From contig OY757012.1 of assembly GCA_963580285.1 (NCBI GenBank), positions 164,350,652 to 164,414,651 of the forward strand: a stretch of 64,000 nucleotides of DNA, in the 5' to 3' direction. This document shows positions 9,765-19,648 of this stretch, piece by piece. A model generated the notes under the pieces. That model had not been told where the DNA came from and searched no databases. It saw only the letters and a program-made list of their open reading frames with translations. The translations under genes and the position numbers were made by a program. Within the stretch, counting starts at the first letter, position 1. Each line of letters starts with the position of its first letter. This DNA comes from Lucinisca nassula. Lineage: Eukaryota > Mollusca > Bivalvia > Lucinida > Lucinidae.

Positions 9765-10058
9765 TTGTTTGATTTGAGGTTTAACATCCCCGTCAACACT
9801 GTATAGGTCATTCTGGAGACATTGCTTCCAATTTTGTGGGACTTTTACCCGACATTGAGATGAAATGACTTCTCAAGCCCTGTTGCCCAATGAAACCAAT
9901 AGGGTTTATAAGCATGGACAGTCCAACTCAGACAGTTTTGCCTGGTTAGGCTTAGATCCTCTAAGCGGTTTGCCAGTACTCAAGTGCAGTCAGTTTCAGC
10001 TCTGTGTGGAAGCATCATGCAGCCCATCTATTTCTTCAAGCCCTGATTGGCGGGGCTG
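9765..10058 (-). mobile_element. SINE-H copy with 12-bp target-site duplication
   Basis: Flanked by GCAAGAGTTATT at 9753-9764 and 10059-10070. A full-length body of 294 bp with the tail at the left (ttgtttgatttgaggtttaa). Confidence 0.85.
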
Positions 10059-10070
10059 GCAAGAGTTATT

Positions 10071-10183
10071 GCATATCTCTCTTTGGATAGGCCCTGAATG
10101 CTCATGTGAAGACATATCAGACTCCATGTATCTGATTTTTTGCTGGTCGTCCAAGACTTATTGTCGATTTTTTTTCCAAAATG
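10071..10183. other. Short unique interval
   Basis: No recognised gene or repeat between SINE-H and a MITE A fragment. Confidence 0.4.
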
Positions 10184-10333
10184 TACTGTAAAATCCTAAA
10201 AATTCGGATACCTGAGGATTTGCTGTAATTCTCCTAAAGTTTTAACAAATTTGTTTCATGATTCAGCAAGGTGTCCAAAAAAGTGCAAAAAGAATGGCAA
10301 ACAGTGTACGCTCTCATCAGACTGTTCCTGAAG
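10184..10333 (+). mobile_element. MITE family A, left half only
   Basis: Runs from tactgtaaaatcctaaaaat to the tip of the core hairpin (gactgttcctgaagg) and then switches abruptly to mariner coding sequence. Confidence 0.65.
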
Positions 10334-11111
10334 GTTTCCGCCAGATTGGTGCCACGGCTTTTGACGCCTGACCAAAAGTTGAACAGACGGAACCTGTCAC
10401 AAGCCAACTTGGCAATTTTTGAAGCAGACCAAGACGGTTTTCTTGACCGTTTTGTCACTCAGGATGAGTGTTGGGTTCATCACTTTGAGCCAGAAACCAA
10501 AAGACAATCCATGCAATGGAAGCACCCTGGCTCACCCCCTCCAAAGAAGGCAAAGGTCGTCTCCTCTGCAGGGAAGGTGATGGCATCAGTGTTCTGGTAT
10601 GCCAAGGGTATAATATTCATAGATTACCTTCAAAAGGGCAGAACAATTAATTGGGAGTATTATGCAGATCTGCTAAAACAATTGCGAAAAGCAATTTATA
10701 AGGCTAAACGACCCAGAAAATTGACAAAAGGGGTCTTGTTCCATCAGGACAATGCGCTTGCTCATAAATTGGTTGTGGCAATGGCTACTGTGCATGACTG
10801 TGGCTTCACACTTGTCGATCACCCTCCGTATTCACCTGATCTAGCTCCATCAGATTATTTCCTGTTTCCAAACATGGAAAAGCACTTGGCTGAGCAGCAT
10901 TATCGGTCAGACGAGGAGGTGATAGCTGCTGTGGAGGAGTTTTTCAGGGACCAAGATGAGACCTTCTATACCACTGGGATCCAAGGACTCCAGCATCCCT
11001 GGAGGAAGTGTGTGGACAGGAAGGGAGACTATGTTGAAAAATAAGGCACTTTCAGCATGGACAAACCATTGGATCTTGGTCAGGCTCAGAACTTTTCAAC
11101 CTACCCTCGTA
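10334..11111 (+). pseudogene. Mariner (Tc1/mariner, DD34D) transposase gene, 5'-truncated
   Basis: The open frame to 11044 encodes the catalytic part of a mariner transposase, the DDE enzyme that cuts and pastes the element at TA sites. Visible motifs are TQDECWVHHF (first Asp), HQDNALAH (second Asp) and YSPDLAPSDYFLFP (third Asp) with 34 residues between the last two, so the DD34D triad is present. The N-terminal helix-turn-helix DNA-binding domain is missing: mariner similarity begins at about SARLVPRLLTPDQKLNRRN, right where a MITE A fragment stops. An ATG inside the MITE (10271) extends the frame but is not a mariner start. A 3' TIR is kept at 11079-11111 (gtcaggctcagaacttttca ... ctcgta). 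This copy cannot encode a complete transposase. The coding part has no stops, so it is fairly young or was captured intact. Confidence 0.85.
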
Positions 11112-11211
11112 CATCTCTTCAGGATTTTCTACCAGGTATGCACCAGCCTGACAAGCAACAATCTTGACATTCTAGAAGATATATTAACTGGAGACATGTA
11201 TTGAACTACTG

Positions 11212-11434
11212 GTACCTTAATGATCCCAAGTGTAGTGACAGATAGGCCTAAGCAAACAGAGCAGACCCAGATCAGATTGCTCCTGAAGGAGCAGTCTGAT
11301 CAGGGTCTACACTGTTTGCCATTCCGACTACAACTTTTTACTCCTTGCTGGATCGTGTAACAAATTTGTTAAAATTTTTAGAAAATTACAGCAAGTCCTC
11401 AAGGTATCTGATTTTTTTATTTTTTTTTACCGTA
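11212..11434 (-). mobile_element. MITE family A (complete, reverse)
   Basis: From ggtaccttaatgatcccaag to tttaccgta, with the core hairpin at 11252-11322 (cagatcagattgctcctgaa / ggagcagtctgatcagggtc). Together with 10184-10333 it brackets the mariner remnant in opposite orientation. Confidence 0.7.
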
Positions 11435-11800
11435 TTCAACCTGCACACAGAGCAGTGGTGATCACACTGTGCGGATGTAAAGGCTGATCTGTACTTTTGT
11501 TGTTTGCAAATGAGAAATGAGGTCTTCTCACTGTTTGGCTCAAATTATAAATGCTCAACTTTAAAGTATTTTGACACCTCAACTCCCTTCCATACCCATA
11601 CTTGTTCTAAAGTTTGAACCAGAGCAATTTACTACCCTTGAATGGCAAACAGTGTGGACACTGATGAGATGCCACTGGACATCTGGGTCTACATTGTTTG
11701 CTCAACTCTGTCTGTCAAAACACATATATGGAAATAGCTACTACAGGAAGTAGATGAATACCATTTTCTGTGGCTCATCAAAAATGATTCTAATGCACTT
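11435..11800. repeat. Mostly unrecognised, with one solo core hairpin
   Basis: 11643-11703 is a solitary copy of the shared hairpin module (ggcaaacagtgtggacactg ... tctacattgtttgctc). The rest shows nothing I recognise. Confidence 0.45.
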
Positions 11801-11804
11801 GCGT

Positions 11805-11912
11805 ATGTAACGTGACGTCTGATAGGATAACGTTAAAAATTTGCGACAGTATATTCTGCGATATACTGTCGGAAACCAGACGTCATCATGTAACGTCGCT
11901 TTCCATTGGCTG
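11805..11912. repeat. Imperfect fold-back around gcgacagtatatt
   Basis: An inner palindrome gcgacagtatattctgcgat / atatactgtcg is framed by GACGTC-containing arms (taacgtgacgtctg / ccagacgtcatcatgtaacg). It may be the core of a small MITE. Confidence 0.4.
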
Positions 11913-12002
11913 GTATTTGGTTTTACGCAGCTGACAGCGCTTGCCACTTTGAGCAAAATAGCACTCTTTTTTAAGAAAACAACCGAATAAATGCTTTAGA
12001 AC

Positions 12003-12162
12003 GGGGATAACTGTATTGAAAATTGTCATTTGGGGAGGTAAATCGTCGGTTTTACGGTCGCAAATTCCGTTTTACGGCGACGCTAACCCGTAAAACGAAA
12101 TTTCCGACCGTAAAACCTCCGATTTACCTCCCCAAATGACAATTTTGAATACAGTTATCCCC
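12003..12162. mobile_element. Fold-back MITE family E, almost fully palindromic
   Basis: Arms of about 72-75 nt (ggggataactgtattgaaaa ... ccgttttacgg / ccgtaaaacg ... tacagttatcccc) with very few mismatches and a short loop 'cgacgctaac'. It lies 20 nt from the exon at 12183, on the side of that exon's 5' splice site. Confidence 0.85.
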
Positions 12163-12182
12163 TAAATCTTTGAATAACCTAC

Positions 12183-12272
12183 CTCAACTTCCTCACTTGA
12201 GATCATAAATGAAAAGGGCTGACCCTGTTCCCGAGCAGGAGCTACACTGCAAACTCCTAGAGGTATGGCACA
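12183..12272 (-). CDS. PLEKHD1: PLEKHD1-like gene, exon b (middle of PH domain)
   Basis: A 90-bp, 30-codon exon in phase 0 at both ends, with acceptor cttgtttcacttttcag and donor GTAGGT (12182-12177). It reads CAIPLGVCSVAPAREQ then GQPFSFMISSEEVE. The IPLG-x-C motif opening a beta strand just after a 'HPK' exon end, followed by a strand ending SFMIS, matches the PH core of PLEKHD1 as remembered. Joined to exons a and c the frame is uninterrupted. The next exon upstream is 34.2 kb away, the next downstream 2.9 kb. Confidence 0.8.
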
Positions 12273-12321
12273 CTGAAAAGTGAAACAAGATTGATGACAT
12301 TATTTGGTGTACATGGCTGTG

Positions 12322-12534
12322 TTAACCCTTGTCCTGCTGAATGTTTATTCATGCCACACCCACTACCAATTATCAACCAATCAGATTACTTGATGCAAAT
12401 TATTGCAACAAATTCACAATCTGAATGGCAAACAATGTAGATCCTGATCAGATGGCTTCGTCAGAAGCCATCTGATCTGGATCTACATTGTTTCAAAGAT
12501 AAGACATATCCGGGATTAGCAGGACAAGGGTTAA
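12322..12534 (+). mobile_element. piggyBac-like MITE P1 (complete)
   Basis: TTAACCCTTGTCCTGCTGA and TAGCAGGACAAGGGTTAA ends. Core hairpin at about 12430-12493. It lies 49 nt from the acceptor of exon b. Confidence 0.8.
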
Positions 12535-12874
12535 CATTTGGTCCTGAACAAACTAGACTGGTTCAGGCTAATCTGGTATAGTACAGATTTGTGTTCATCT
12601 CAAGAGGCAAAGTCTTATAATTAGTAAGAAGCTGGAGGCTTAACTGCCTTCTTTTCCACAACAGCCTTCTACATGGTGTCTTTTTGGATTTATCCTATGC
12701 AGCCTTAAGTGAAATGGTTTTATACCACAATCAGCCATTCTAGTAACCTATAAATAAACAGGGTTGAATACATGTACTCTGCAATCGTTAGTGACCTACT
12801 TTCTACTGACCTATAATAAGTTGAGTAACCATTATTTTATATGCCAGACCTACTTTTCATTTAACTAATTTGCA
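12535..12874. other. Interval with no recognised feature
   Basis: AT-rich intronic sequence with no repeat, exon or RNA signal that I can support. Confidence 0.4.
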
Positions 12875-12898
12875 AGTGTAAAGGGCCTAGAGGGCCCT

Positions 12899-13134
12899 TT
12901 TTTTTTTTTTTTTTGGTTTGGGTTTTACGGCCCTTTCAAGATTATTTCACTCATATCGAGCCGATCGTTAATCATAGGTGGGCGAAAACCGGAGTACCCG
13001 GAGAAAAACCACCTGACCTTCCGTTGCAGAACTTGGCTTCTCACACGTGACCCGAGCGAGGCTCGAACCCACGGCGGTGAGAGACCTAATGACTAAGAGT
13101 CAGCGCTCTTATCCATTAGGCCAAGGAGGCCCGT
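12899..13134 (-). mobile_element. tRNA-derived SINE with 13-bp target-site duplication
   Basis: Flanked by CCTAGAGGGCCCT at 12886-12898 and 13135-13147. Minus strand: a tRNA-like head with box A TGGCCTAATGGATAAGAG and box B GGGTTCGAGCC, then a conserved block 'ctccgggtactccggttttc', and a poly(A)-like tail (T run at 12899-12914 on the plus strand). The tRNA-like head is a SINE promoter, not a functional tRNA gene. Confidence 0.85.
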
Positions 13135-13274
13135 CCTAGAGGGCCCTAATTTGCTCATCTGAGTATCACTGTCTCGAGAAAATTGGTTGAATTTTTAGCT
13201 TTGGTGGCCAGCTTGTTCAATAGAGCAGAACAATTTTAGCTGTTTTGGTAGGGAGTCACCTAGGTGATATTCTT

Positions 13275-14156
13275 GTGATTGATTGATTGTTTTGGGGTTA
13301 AACATCACTGTCAACACTATTTAGGTAATTTTGAAGACGTTGCTTCCAAGTTTGTGTGACTTTTACCCGACATTGAGATGACATGACATCTCCATGCAGC
13401 CCCAGCCCTTCGGGGCTTGAAGAAATAGATGGCTGCATGCTTCCACGCAGAGGTGAATCAAACCCTCACATGAGTACTGGCAAACCGCTTAGAGAATCTA
13501 AGCCTGCCCAGGCAAAGCAGTGCGAGTGTCGGACCGTCCATGCTTATAAACCCTATTGGTTTCATTGGGTGACAGGGCTTGAGATGTTTGTTTGATTTGT
13601 TTGATTTGAGGTTTAACGTCCCCGTCAACACTGTATAGGTCATTTTGGAGACGTTGCTTCCAATTTTGTAGGACTTTTACCCGACATTGAGATGAAATGA
13701 CATCACAAGCCGACTCACACCGCTTTGCCTGGGCAGGCTTAGATCCTATAAGCGGTTTACCAGTACTTGTGTGCGGCCTGTTTCAGCTCTGCGTGGAAGC
13801 ATCATGCAGCCCATCTATTTCTTCAAGCCCCGATGGGCGGGGGCGCATCTCAATGTCGGGTAAAAGTCCCACAAAATTGGAAGCAACATCTCCAAAATGA
13901 CATTTACAGTGTTGACGGGAACATTAAACCTCAAATCAATCAAACAAACAAAAGACATGACATCTCAAGCCCTATTGCCTAATGAAACCCAAAAAGGGTT
14001 TATATGCATGGACGGTCTGACTCGCACCATTTTGCCTGAGCAGGCTTAAAGCCTCCAAGCGGTTTACCAGTACTCATGTGTGCGGTCTGTTTCAGCTCTG
14101 CATGGAAGCATTGTGCTGCCCAATCTTGTTCTTCAAGCCCGGATGGGCAGAGGTGA
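13275..14156. mobile_element. Nest of three SINE-H copies
   Basis: The outer copy (minus) is 13275-13392 plus 13967-14156. A plus-strand copy (13393-13953) sits in it with target duplication GACATGACATCTC (13380-13392 and 13954-13966). That copy is interrupted at 'cttgagatg' by a third, minus-strand copy (about 13586-13850), without a clear duplication. All share the gaagcaacgtctccaaaatg body block. Confidence 0.75.
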
Positions 14157-14213
14157 GATATTCTTGTGAAGTTTGAATTAAATTCGCCAAATGGTTTAGA
14201 GGGAATTCATGTT

Positions 14214-14367
14214 TTTGTTGAATCAGTGGAAGGGAGAGAATGACTGTAGAAAAGATTTCATGATCAATCTCCATGAAAGAATGTAGCTGACCCCGGTAGG
14301 TATTGAACCGTATCCTTATCACCAGTCAGAGACATGCATCAGACTGAGCTACCGAGGCCGGCAACCT
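14214..14367 (-). mobile_element. tRNA-derived SINE (short form) with 11-bp target-site duplication
   Basis: Flanked by GAATTCATGTT at 14203-14213 and 14368-14378. Minus strand: head gccggcctcggtagctcagt, with a degenerate B box, then 'cattctttcatggagattga' and a short 3' end at 'gattcaacaaa'. Same family as 19249-19635 but lacking its distal half. Confidence 0.8.
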
Positions 14368-16064
14368 GAATTCATGTTGGAAGTAAATTTGTTTTTTTCT
14401 ATTTTTAGCTCTGGCAGCCAACTTGTTCATCTGCTCTTATTAGGGATACATCTAGGTTACATTCTTGTGAAGTTTGAATCAAATTGGCCCAGGGGTTTAG
14501 GAGGAGTACGCGTTTGAAGCAAATTTATGATGTTTTTCTATTTTTAGCTCTGTTGGCCAATTTTATTATTGGAGCAGAACCAGTTTAGCCATTTTGGTAG
14601 AGGGTGACCTAAGCAATATTCCTATGAAGTGTGAATGAAATTGACCCAAGGGTATGGGAGGAGTTATTGTTTATATATTTTTCTGTTTTTAGCTCTGGCA
14701 GACATCTTGTTAATCAGCAGAATACAATTTTAAATTTTTTGGTAGGGAGTCAACTCGGCAACATTCCTGTGAAGTTTCAATCAAATTTGCCCAAGGGTGC
14801 ATTTGTATTAAATTTACAATGTTTTTTTTTTTCTATTTTTAGCTCTGGTGGCCATTTTGCTCATTGGAGTGAAACCGTTTTACCTAATTTGGTAGAGGGC
14901 CATCTTAGCAACATTCCTATGAAGTTTGAATGAAATTGGCCCAAAGGTACAGGAGTTTTTGTTTAAAGATTTTTTCTATTTTTAGCTCCATCTTGTTTAT
15001 CGGAGCAGAACGATTATAGCTATTTTGGTAGGGAATCACCTAGGCAACATTTCTGTGGTTTGAATCAAATTGGCCCAAGGGTTTCGGAGGAGTTTGTGTT
15101 TGAATCAATGCTTTTCTATTTCTAGCTCTGGTGGCCATTTTGCTCATAGGAGCGGTTCCATTTTAGTTATTTTGGTAGAGGGTCACCTAAGCAACATTCC
15201 TATAAAGTTTGGATAAAATTGGCCAAAGGGTACAGGATGAGTTGTTGTTTGAAGATTTTTCTATTTTTAGCTCTGGTGGCCATCTTGTTCACTGAAGCAG
15301 TATGATTTTAGTTATTTCTGTAGGGAGCCACCCAGGCAACGTTCCTATTAAGTTTTGCCCCTACGCCTCCAATCAAGTTTCAGCTCCATCCGACCTATGG
15401 TTCCAGCGGAGCTGTAGCTTGAAGAAATTCAAGGTGGCCCCAATGGTGGCCATCTTGTACATCAGAAAGGAACCATTTTAGCAAATCCAAATTTCCATGT
15501 CACCCTAATGCCTCCCATCAAGTTTCAGCTTGATCTGACCTTTGCTTCAGAAGCAGATGGCTTTTGAAAAATTACAAGATGGCCTCCATGCGCAGCCATC
15601 TTGGATATCAGAACAGAAAAATTTTAGCAAATCTGAATCTCTATGTCGCCCCAATGCCTCCCATCAAATTTTATCTCAATCCGACCCTTGGTTCGGGAAG
15701 AGATATCATTTTTCAGGATGGCGACCATAGTGGCCATCTTGGATATGCAAACAGAACATTTTTAACAAATCTGAATCGCCATTTCACCCTGATGCCTTCC
15801 ATGAAGTTTCAACTTAATCTAACCTCTGGTTCAGAAGGACATGTCATTGGAAGAATTTCAAGATGGCAACCATGGGGGCCATCCAGGTTATCGGAATAAA
15901 ATGATTTTAGCAAATCCAAATCTCCATATCTCCCAGATGCCTCCCATCAAGTTTCAGCTTGATCAGACCACTGGTTTGGGAGGAGATTTCGTTTGAAGAA
16001 TTTCAAGACAGCAGCCATGATGGCCATCCTGGATATCGGAATGGAACAATTTTAGCAAATCTAA

Positions 16065-16303
16065 CTCAAGCCAGTTATCGATGGCAAGCCATCGCAAATC
16101 CCCACGCTTTCTCCCTGTGAGGGGAGCCAATTTTAACGTTGCTCTCGCACGCTCTCACCATATAAGGAAGCAATGTACCAAATTGAGTTTCATTCTGAAT
16201 AGCGGTTAAGGAGGAGATGGATGGATGGACGACTAGACGGACAGACGGATGGAGGCGTTCACAATATCCACCCCCAACGCTTTCTTTAAAAGCGTGGGGA
16301 TAA
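16065..16303 (+). mobile_element. Minimal Helentron-like element, family F3
   Basis: A 239-bp insertion in the tandem core. It starts CTCAAGCCAGTTATCGATGG, has the subterminal motif AATCCCCACGCTTT, a GGATGGAC/GACGGACAG tract (16215-16256) and the 3' hairpin ccccaacgctttctttaaaa/gcgtgggg ending GATAA. The 5' motif is inverted in the 3' hairpin arm (AAAGCGTGGGGAT). Flanks join as a normal core unit, without target duplication. Confidence 0.7.
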
Positions 16304-16878
16304 ATATCCATTATATCCTGATGCCTCCCATCATATTTCAACTTATTTTGACCTTTGGTTCGGGAGGAGATGTTGTTTGAAGAATTTCAACATGGCGGCC
16401 ATCTCTTGGATATCAGAATGATCTGAGCAAATCTGAATCTCCATGTCACCCTGATGCCTCCAATCAAGTATCAGCTGAATTCGACCTTTTGTTCTGGAGA
16501 AGATGTCATTTCAAGATGACCTCACATCAAGCTTCAGCTCGATTGGAACTTTGGTTTGGGAGGGGATGTCGTTTGAAGAATTTCAAGATGGCTGTCATGG
16601 TGGCCACCTTGGATATTGGAACAAAACGATTTTAGCAAATCTGTATCTCCATGTCACCCTGATGCCTCCCATTAAGTTTCAGCTCAACTGGACCTTTGGT
16701 TTGGGAGAAGATGTTGTGAGAAGAATTTGAAGTTGGCGGCCATCTTGGAAATCCAAACGGAACAATTTTAGCATTTTTTGTGGTCATCTTGGATATCAGA
16801 ACGGAATGATTTTGAGCAAATCTGAATCTCCATGTCATCCTGATGCCTCCCATCAAACTTCTACTCAATTGGACCTTT

Positions 16879-17525
16879 CGGCCCCCACCCAAAGGGGCTT
16901 GAAGAAATATATGGGCTGTGTGTGTGTGAATTCGGGTTTAACGTCGCTTTCAACAATTTTTCAGTCATATCACGACAGTGTCTGGTTGCGACAGGGAGCT
17001 CAATGCTCACTTTTATAGTGCTGCCTCACTGAAGTATCATGTCCCAGACACATTGCATGATACCACACCCAGTCACATTATCCTGACACTGGGTCGACCA
17101 GTCCTAGCTCTACCCCGTAAATCTGAGTGCCAAGCCAGGAGCAGCTAGTACCATTCTAAACGACTTTGGTATGTCGCGGCCTGGGATCCAATCCGTGACC
17201 TCCCCTTCCCCGGAGCGGACACTCTACCAACTGAGCTATCGGGGCCGGTTAACATATGGGCTGCATGATGCTTCCACGCAGAGCTGAATTCCGCCCGCAC
17301 ACTAGTACTGGTAAACCGCTTAGAGGATCTAAGCCTGTCCAGGAACCGCGGTGCGAGGCGGACCGTCCATGCTAATAAACCCTATTGGTTTCATTGGGCG
17401 ACTGGGCCTGAGATGTCATTTCATCTCAATGTCGGGTAAAAGTCCCATAAAATTGGAAGCAACGTCTCCAAAATGACCTTTACAGTGTTGACTGGGACGT
17501 TAAACCTCAAATCAAACAAACAAAA
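16879..17525 (+). mobile_element. SINE-H copy (13-bp TSD) interrupted by another SINE
   Basis: Flanked by CAATTGGACCTTT at 16866-16878 and 17526-17538. The copy is intact except for an insertion at 16919-17253. It ends ggacgttaaacctcaaatca plus a CAAA-rich tail. Confidence 0.85.
16919..17253 (-). mobile_element. tRNA-derived SINE nested in SINE-H, 10-bp TSD
   Basis: Flanked by ATATGGGCTG at 16909-16918 and 17254-17263. Minus strand: head ggccccgatagctcagttgg (A box) and gattggatccc (B box), a long body, then gcgacgttaaacccgaattc and a CA-repeat tail. The 'gacgttaaac' 3' block is shared with SINE-H, which suggests a common partner LINE. Confidence 0.85.
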
Positions 17526-17594
17526 CAATTGGACCTTTGGTTTGGGAGCAGATGTTGTTTGAAGAATCTCAAGATGGCCACCATGGAGGGATAG

Positions 17595-17715
17595 AGATTT
17601 TATTTCATTTCAATGTCAGGTAAAAGTCCCATAAAATTGGCAGCAATGTCTCCAAAAATGACCTAAATAGTGTTGACAGGAAAGTAAAACCTCCACACAA
17701 ACAAAACAATACAAG
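17595..17715 (+). mobile_element. SINE-H 3' fragment
   Basis: Only the distal part is present (tttcatttcaatgtcaggta ... acctccacacaaacaaaac), with many substitutions. Confidence 0.6.
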
Positions 17716-17880
17716 CAAAAGACATATACAGTGAATAATATTATGACAAAAAGCACTAGGGTTTATTTGAACCTGTCAAGATTTGTATTCAAAAGCTTCC
17801 TTTGGGCCACTCATTAAATATAATTTGCACAAACATGATCAGGACTGGTGAGATACAATTTTTGTTGGTACTGTCTTGCC

Positions 17881-18109
17881 TTAACCCATTGTATACTAGT
17901 GGACTCTTCCATTTCTATACGTTGGACCAGTCCATTTGTCATATAAGGGGTGCCATGTCTATTTTTTCCGTTATTATTCATTTTTTGATGGAAAATTCTA
18001 TTAGCAAATAGTGCAGGTCCTGATCAGACACGCTTTCTGCAGGGTCTGATCTTGGCCTGCGCTGTTTGCCAGTTACCCTTTTTTGGGTTTCTGGTACAAA
18101 ATGGGTTAA
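17881..18109 (-). mobile_element. piggyBac-like MITE B (complete, empty site)
   Basis: TTAACCCATTGTATACTAGT and ACAAAATGGGTTAA ends. The core hairpin (18008-18070) is gcaaatagtgcaggtcctga / tggcctgcgctgtttgcc. There is no HINE in its A-rich segment, so it is the empty-site reference for MITE-B copies that carry one. Confidence 0.8.
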
Positions 18110-18118
18110 GATGCCAAG

Positions 18119-18332
18119 TTAACCCATTGTATACTAGTGGACTCTTCCATTGCTATATGTTGGACAAGTCCATTTGTCATATAAGGGGTGCCAGGTCTAT
18201 TTTTTCGTTTTTATTCATTTTTTGATAGAAAATTCTGCTAGAAAATAGTGCAGGCGTTCTGCTGCGTCTGATCTGGGCCTGCACTGTTTGCCAAGGTACC
18301 CCTTTAGGGGTTTCCCATATACAATGGGTTAA
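18119..18332 (-). mobile_element. piggyBac-like MITE B (complete)
   Basis: TTAACCCATTGTATACTAGT and TATACAATGGGTTAA ends. It starts only 9 bp after the preceding MITE B. Part of the core hairpin is deleted around 'gtgcaggcgttctgctgcg'. Confidence 0.8.
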
Positions 18333-18660
18333 AACTCCACCTGAAAATGTTGTCTGCTTATCTCTTACATGTCGCAAACTTTTCAAATATAATTACTTTT
18401 TGCATACGTGCAAACAGTGTGGACCCTGATCCGACTGCTTCCAAGGGAGCTCTCTGATCTGGGCCAGCTCTGTTCACAATAACAACTTTTTAAGTACATC
18501 AGCAGAGGATAGCAGAAGACTTTTGTGTCCCAATGCCCCAAGAACTTGTTAATGAAACATAAACTTATATAATGTCAGTGAGCAAGTTATGTAAATACCT
18601 GTTATCTTTCTGTCAGAAGAAAATTATAACTTCCTTATACCATATCATAGTTAGATGTTC
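18333..18660. repeat. Mostly unrecognised, with a solo core hairpin
   Basis: 18411-18474 (gcaaacagtgtggaccctga ... atctgggccagctctgtt) is a solitary diverged copy of the hairpin module. The remainder shows nothing supportable. Confidence 0.45.
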
Positions 18661-18873
18661 TTAACCTTTGTCCTGCTGAACCCTGATATGTCTTATCTTT
18701 CAAACAATGAAGATCCAAATCAGATGGCTTCTTCAGAAGCCATCTGATCAGGATCTTCCTTGTTTGTCATTCAGTTTATGAATTTGTCGCAATAATCTGC
18801 ATCAAGTAATCTGATTGGTTGATAATCGGTGGTGGGTGTGGCATATTTAAATATTCAGCAGGTCAAGGGTTAA
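18661..18873 (-). mobile_element. piggyBac-like MITE P1
   Basis: TTAACCTTTGTCCTGCTGAA and CAGCAGGTCAAGGGTTAA ends, core hairpin at 18700-18765. Confidence 0.75.
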
Positions 18874-19012
18874 GAAATGGATTTGAATACTTGGGATGTG
18901 TGTGTGTTGTGGCTTTATAGCCAAGTTAACAGCTAAGATCCGACTGGTCAGTTACCTTCACTGTTTATGGACAGACTTACACCCTCTAAGAGGTTTACCA
19001 GTCCAACCTGTA

Positions 19013-19225
19013 TTAACCCTTGTACTGCTGAATATTCATATATGCCACACCCACTACCGATTATCAACCAATCAGATTATTTGATGCAAATTATTGCAGC
19101 AAATTCATAAACTAAATGACAAACAATGTAGATCCTGATCAGATGGCTTCTTCAGAAGCCATCTGATCTGGATCTTCATTGTTTAAAAGATAAGACATAT
19201 CCGGGATCAGCAGGACAAGGGTTAA
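19013..19225 (+). mobile_element. piggyBac-like MITE P1
   Basis: TTAACCCTTGTACTGCTGAA and CAGCAGGACAAGGGTTAA ends with TTAA at both sides. The core hairpin is intact. Confidence 0.8.
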
Positions 19226-19248
19226 GCAAGCACCTACAGGATGTTCAA

Positions 19249-19635
19249 TGCCGGCCTCGGTGGCTCGGTCGGATGCGCGTCTGACTTATGATCAGGGGGG
19301 CACGTGTTCGATTCCCGCCGGGGTCTGCAACATTCTTTCGTGGAGATTGATCATGAAATCTTTTCTATGGTCATTCTCTCCCTTCCGCTGATTCAAGTAC
19401 CACACTTTTCCTGGGCAGGCTTATACGTAAGCGGTTAACCAGTACAGTGCACATTCTTTCACCAGAAACTGACAACCGTTTAGTTGTCAGTTTCTGGCGA
19501 AAGAATGTGCACTGTACTAGTTAACCGCTTACGTATAAGCCTGCCCAAGAAAAGTTTGGATAGGTAAACTGACCGGCTCAAAAATGACCTAAAATAGTGC
19601 TGACTGGGCCGTTTAACTCCAAAACAAACAAACAA
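19249..19635 (+). mobile_element. tRNA-derived SINE (long form) with internal inverted duplication, 13-bp TSD
   Basis: Flanked by ACAGGATGTTCAA at 19236-19248 and 19636-19648. Head: tggctcggtcgg (A box) and gtgttcgattccc (B box at 19304-19316). The 3' end is 'gggccgtttaactccaaaac' plus a CAAA-rich tail. The middle (about 19403-19558) is a near-perfect palindrome with arms of about 65-70 nt (ttcctgggcaggcttatacg ... and its complement). Copies at 52376-52985 and 56735-56975 have one arm only, so one arm was duplicated in inverted form here. Confidence 0.85.
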
Positions 19636-19648
19636 ACAGGATGTTCAA

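Larger units (their letters stand above)
12875..16878 (+). mobile_element. Helentron-like F1-type element with long tandem core, heavily interrupted
   Basis: It begins at about 12875 with aagggcctagagggccct and, after a SINE, aatttgctcatctgag. The core holds roughly 105-120 bp units of two kinds: 'tttttagctctggtggccat ... gaagtttgaat' (13190-15360), then 'atgcctcccatcaagtttca ... atcttggatatc' (15360-16870). Interruptions are SINEs (12899-13134, 13275-14156, 14214-14367) and F3 (16065-16303). The 3' hairpin end was not identified. Sequence resumes briefly after the SINE-H at 16879-17525. Confidence 0.55.

Noticed and set aside
12899..13134. Candidate tRNA gene on the minus strand
   Set aside because: A and B boxes are present, but the sequence continues into a SINE body and tail within a 13-bp TSD, so it is a SINE head.
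19249..19330. Candidate tRNA gene on the plus strand
   Set aside because: Same reasoning: tRNA-like head of a TSD-flanked SINE, with no proper acceptor stem closing.
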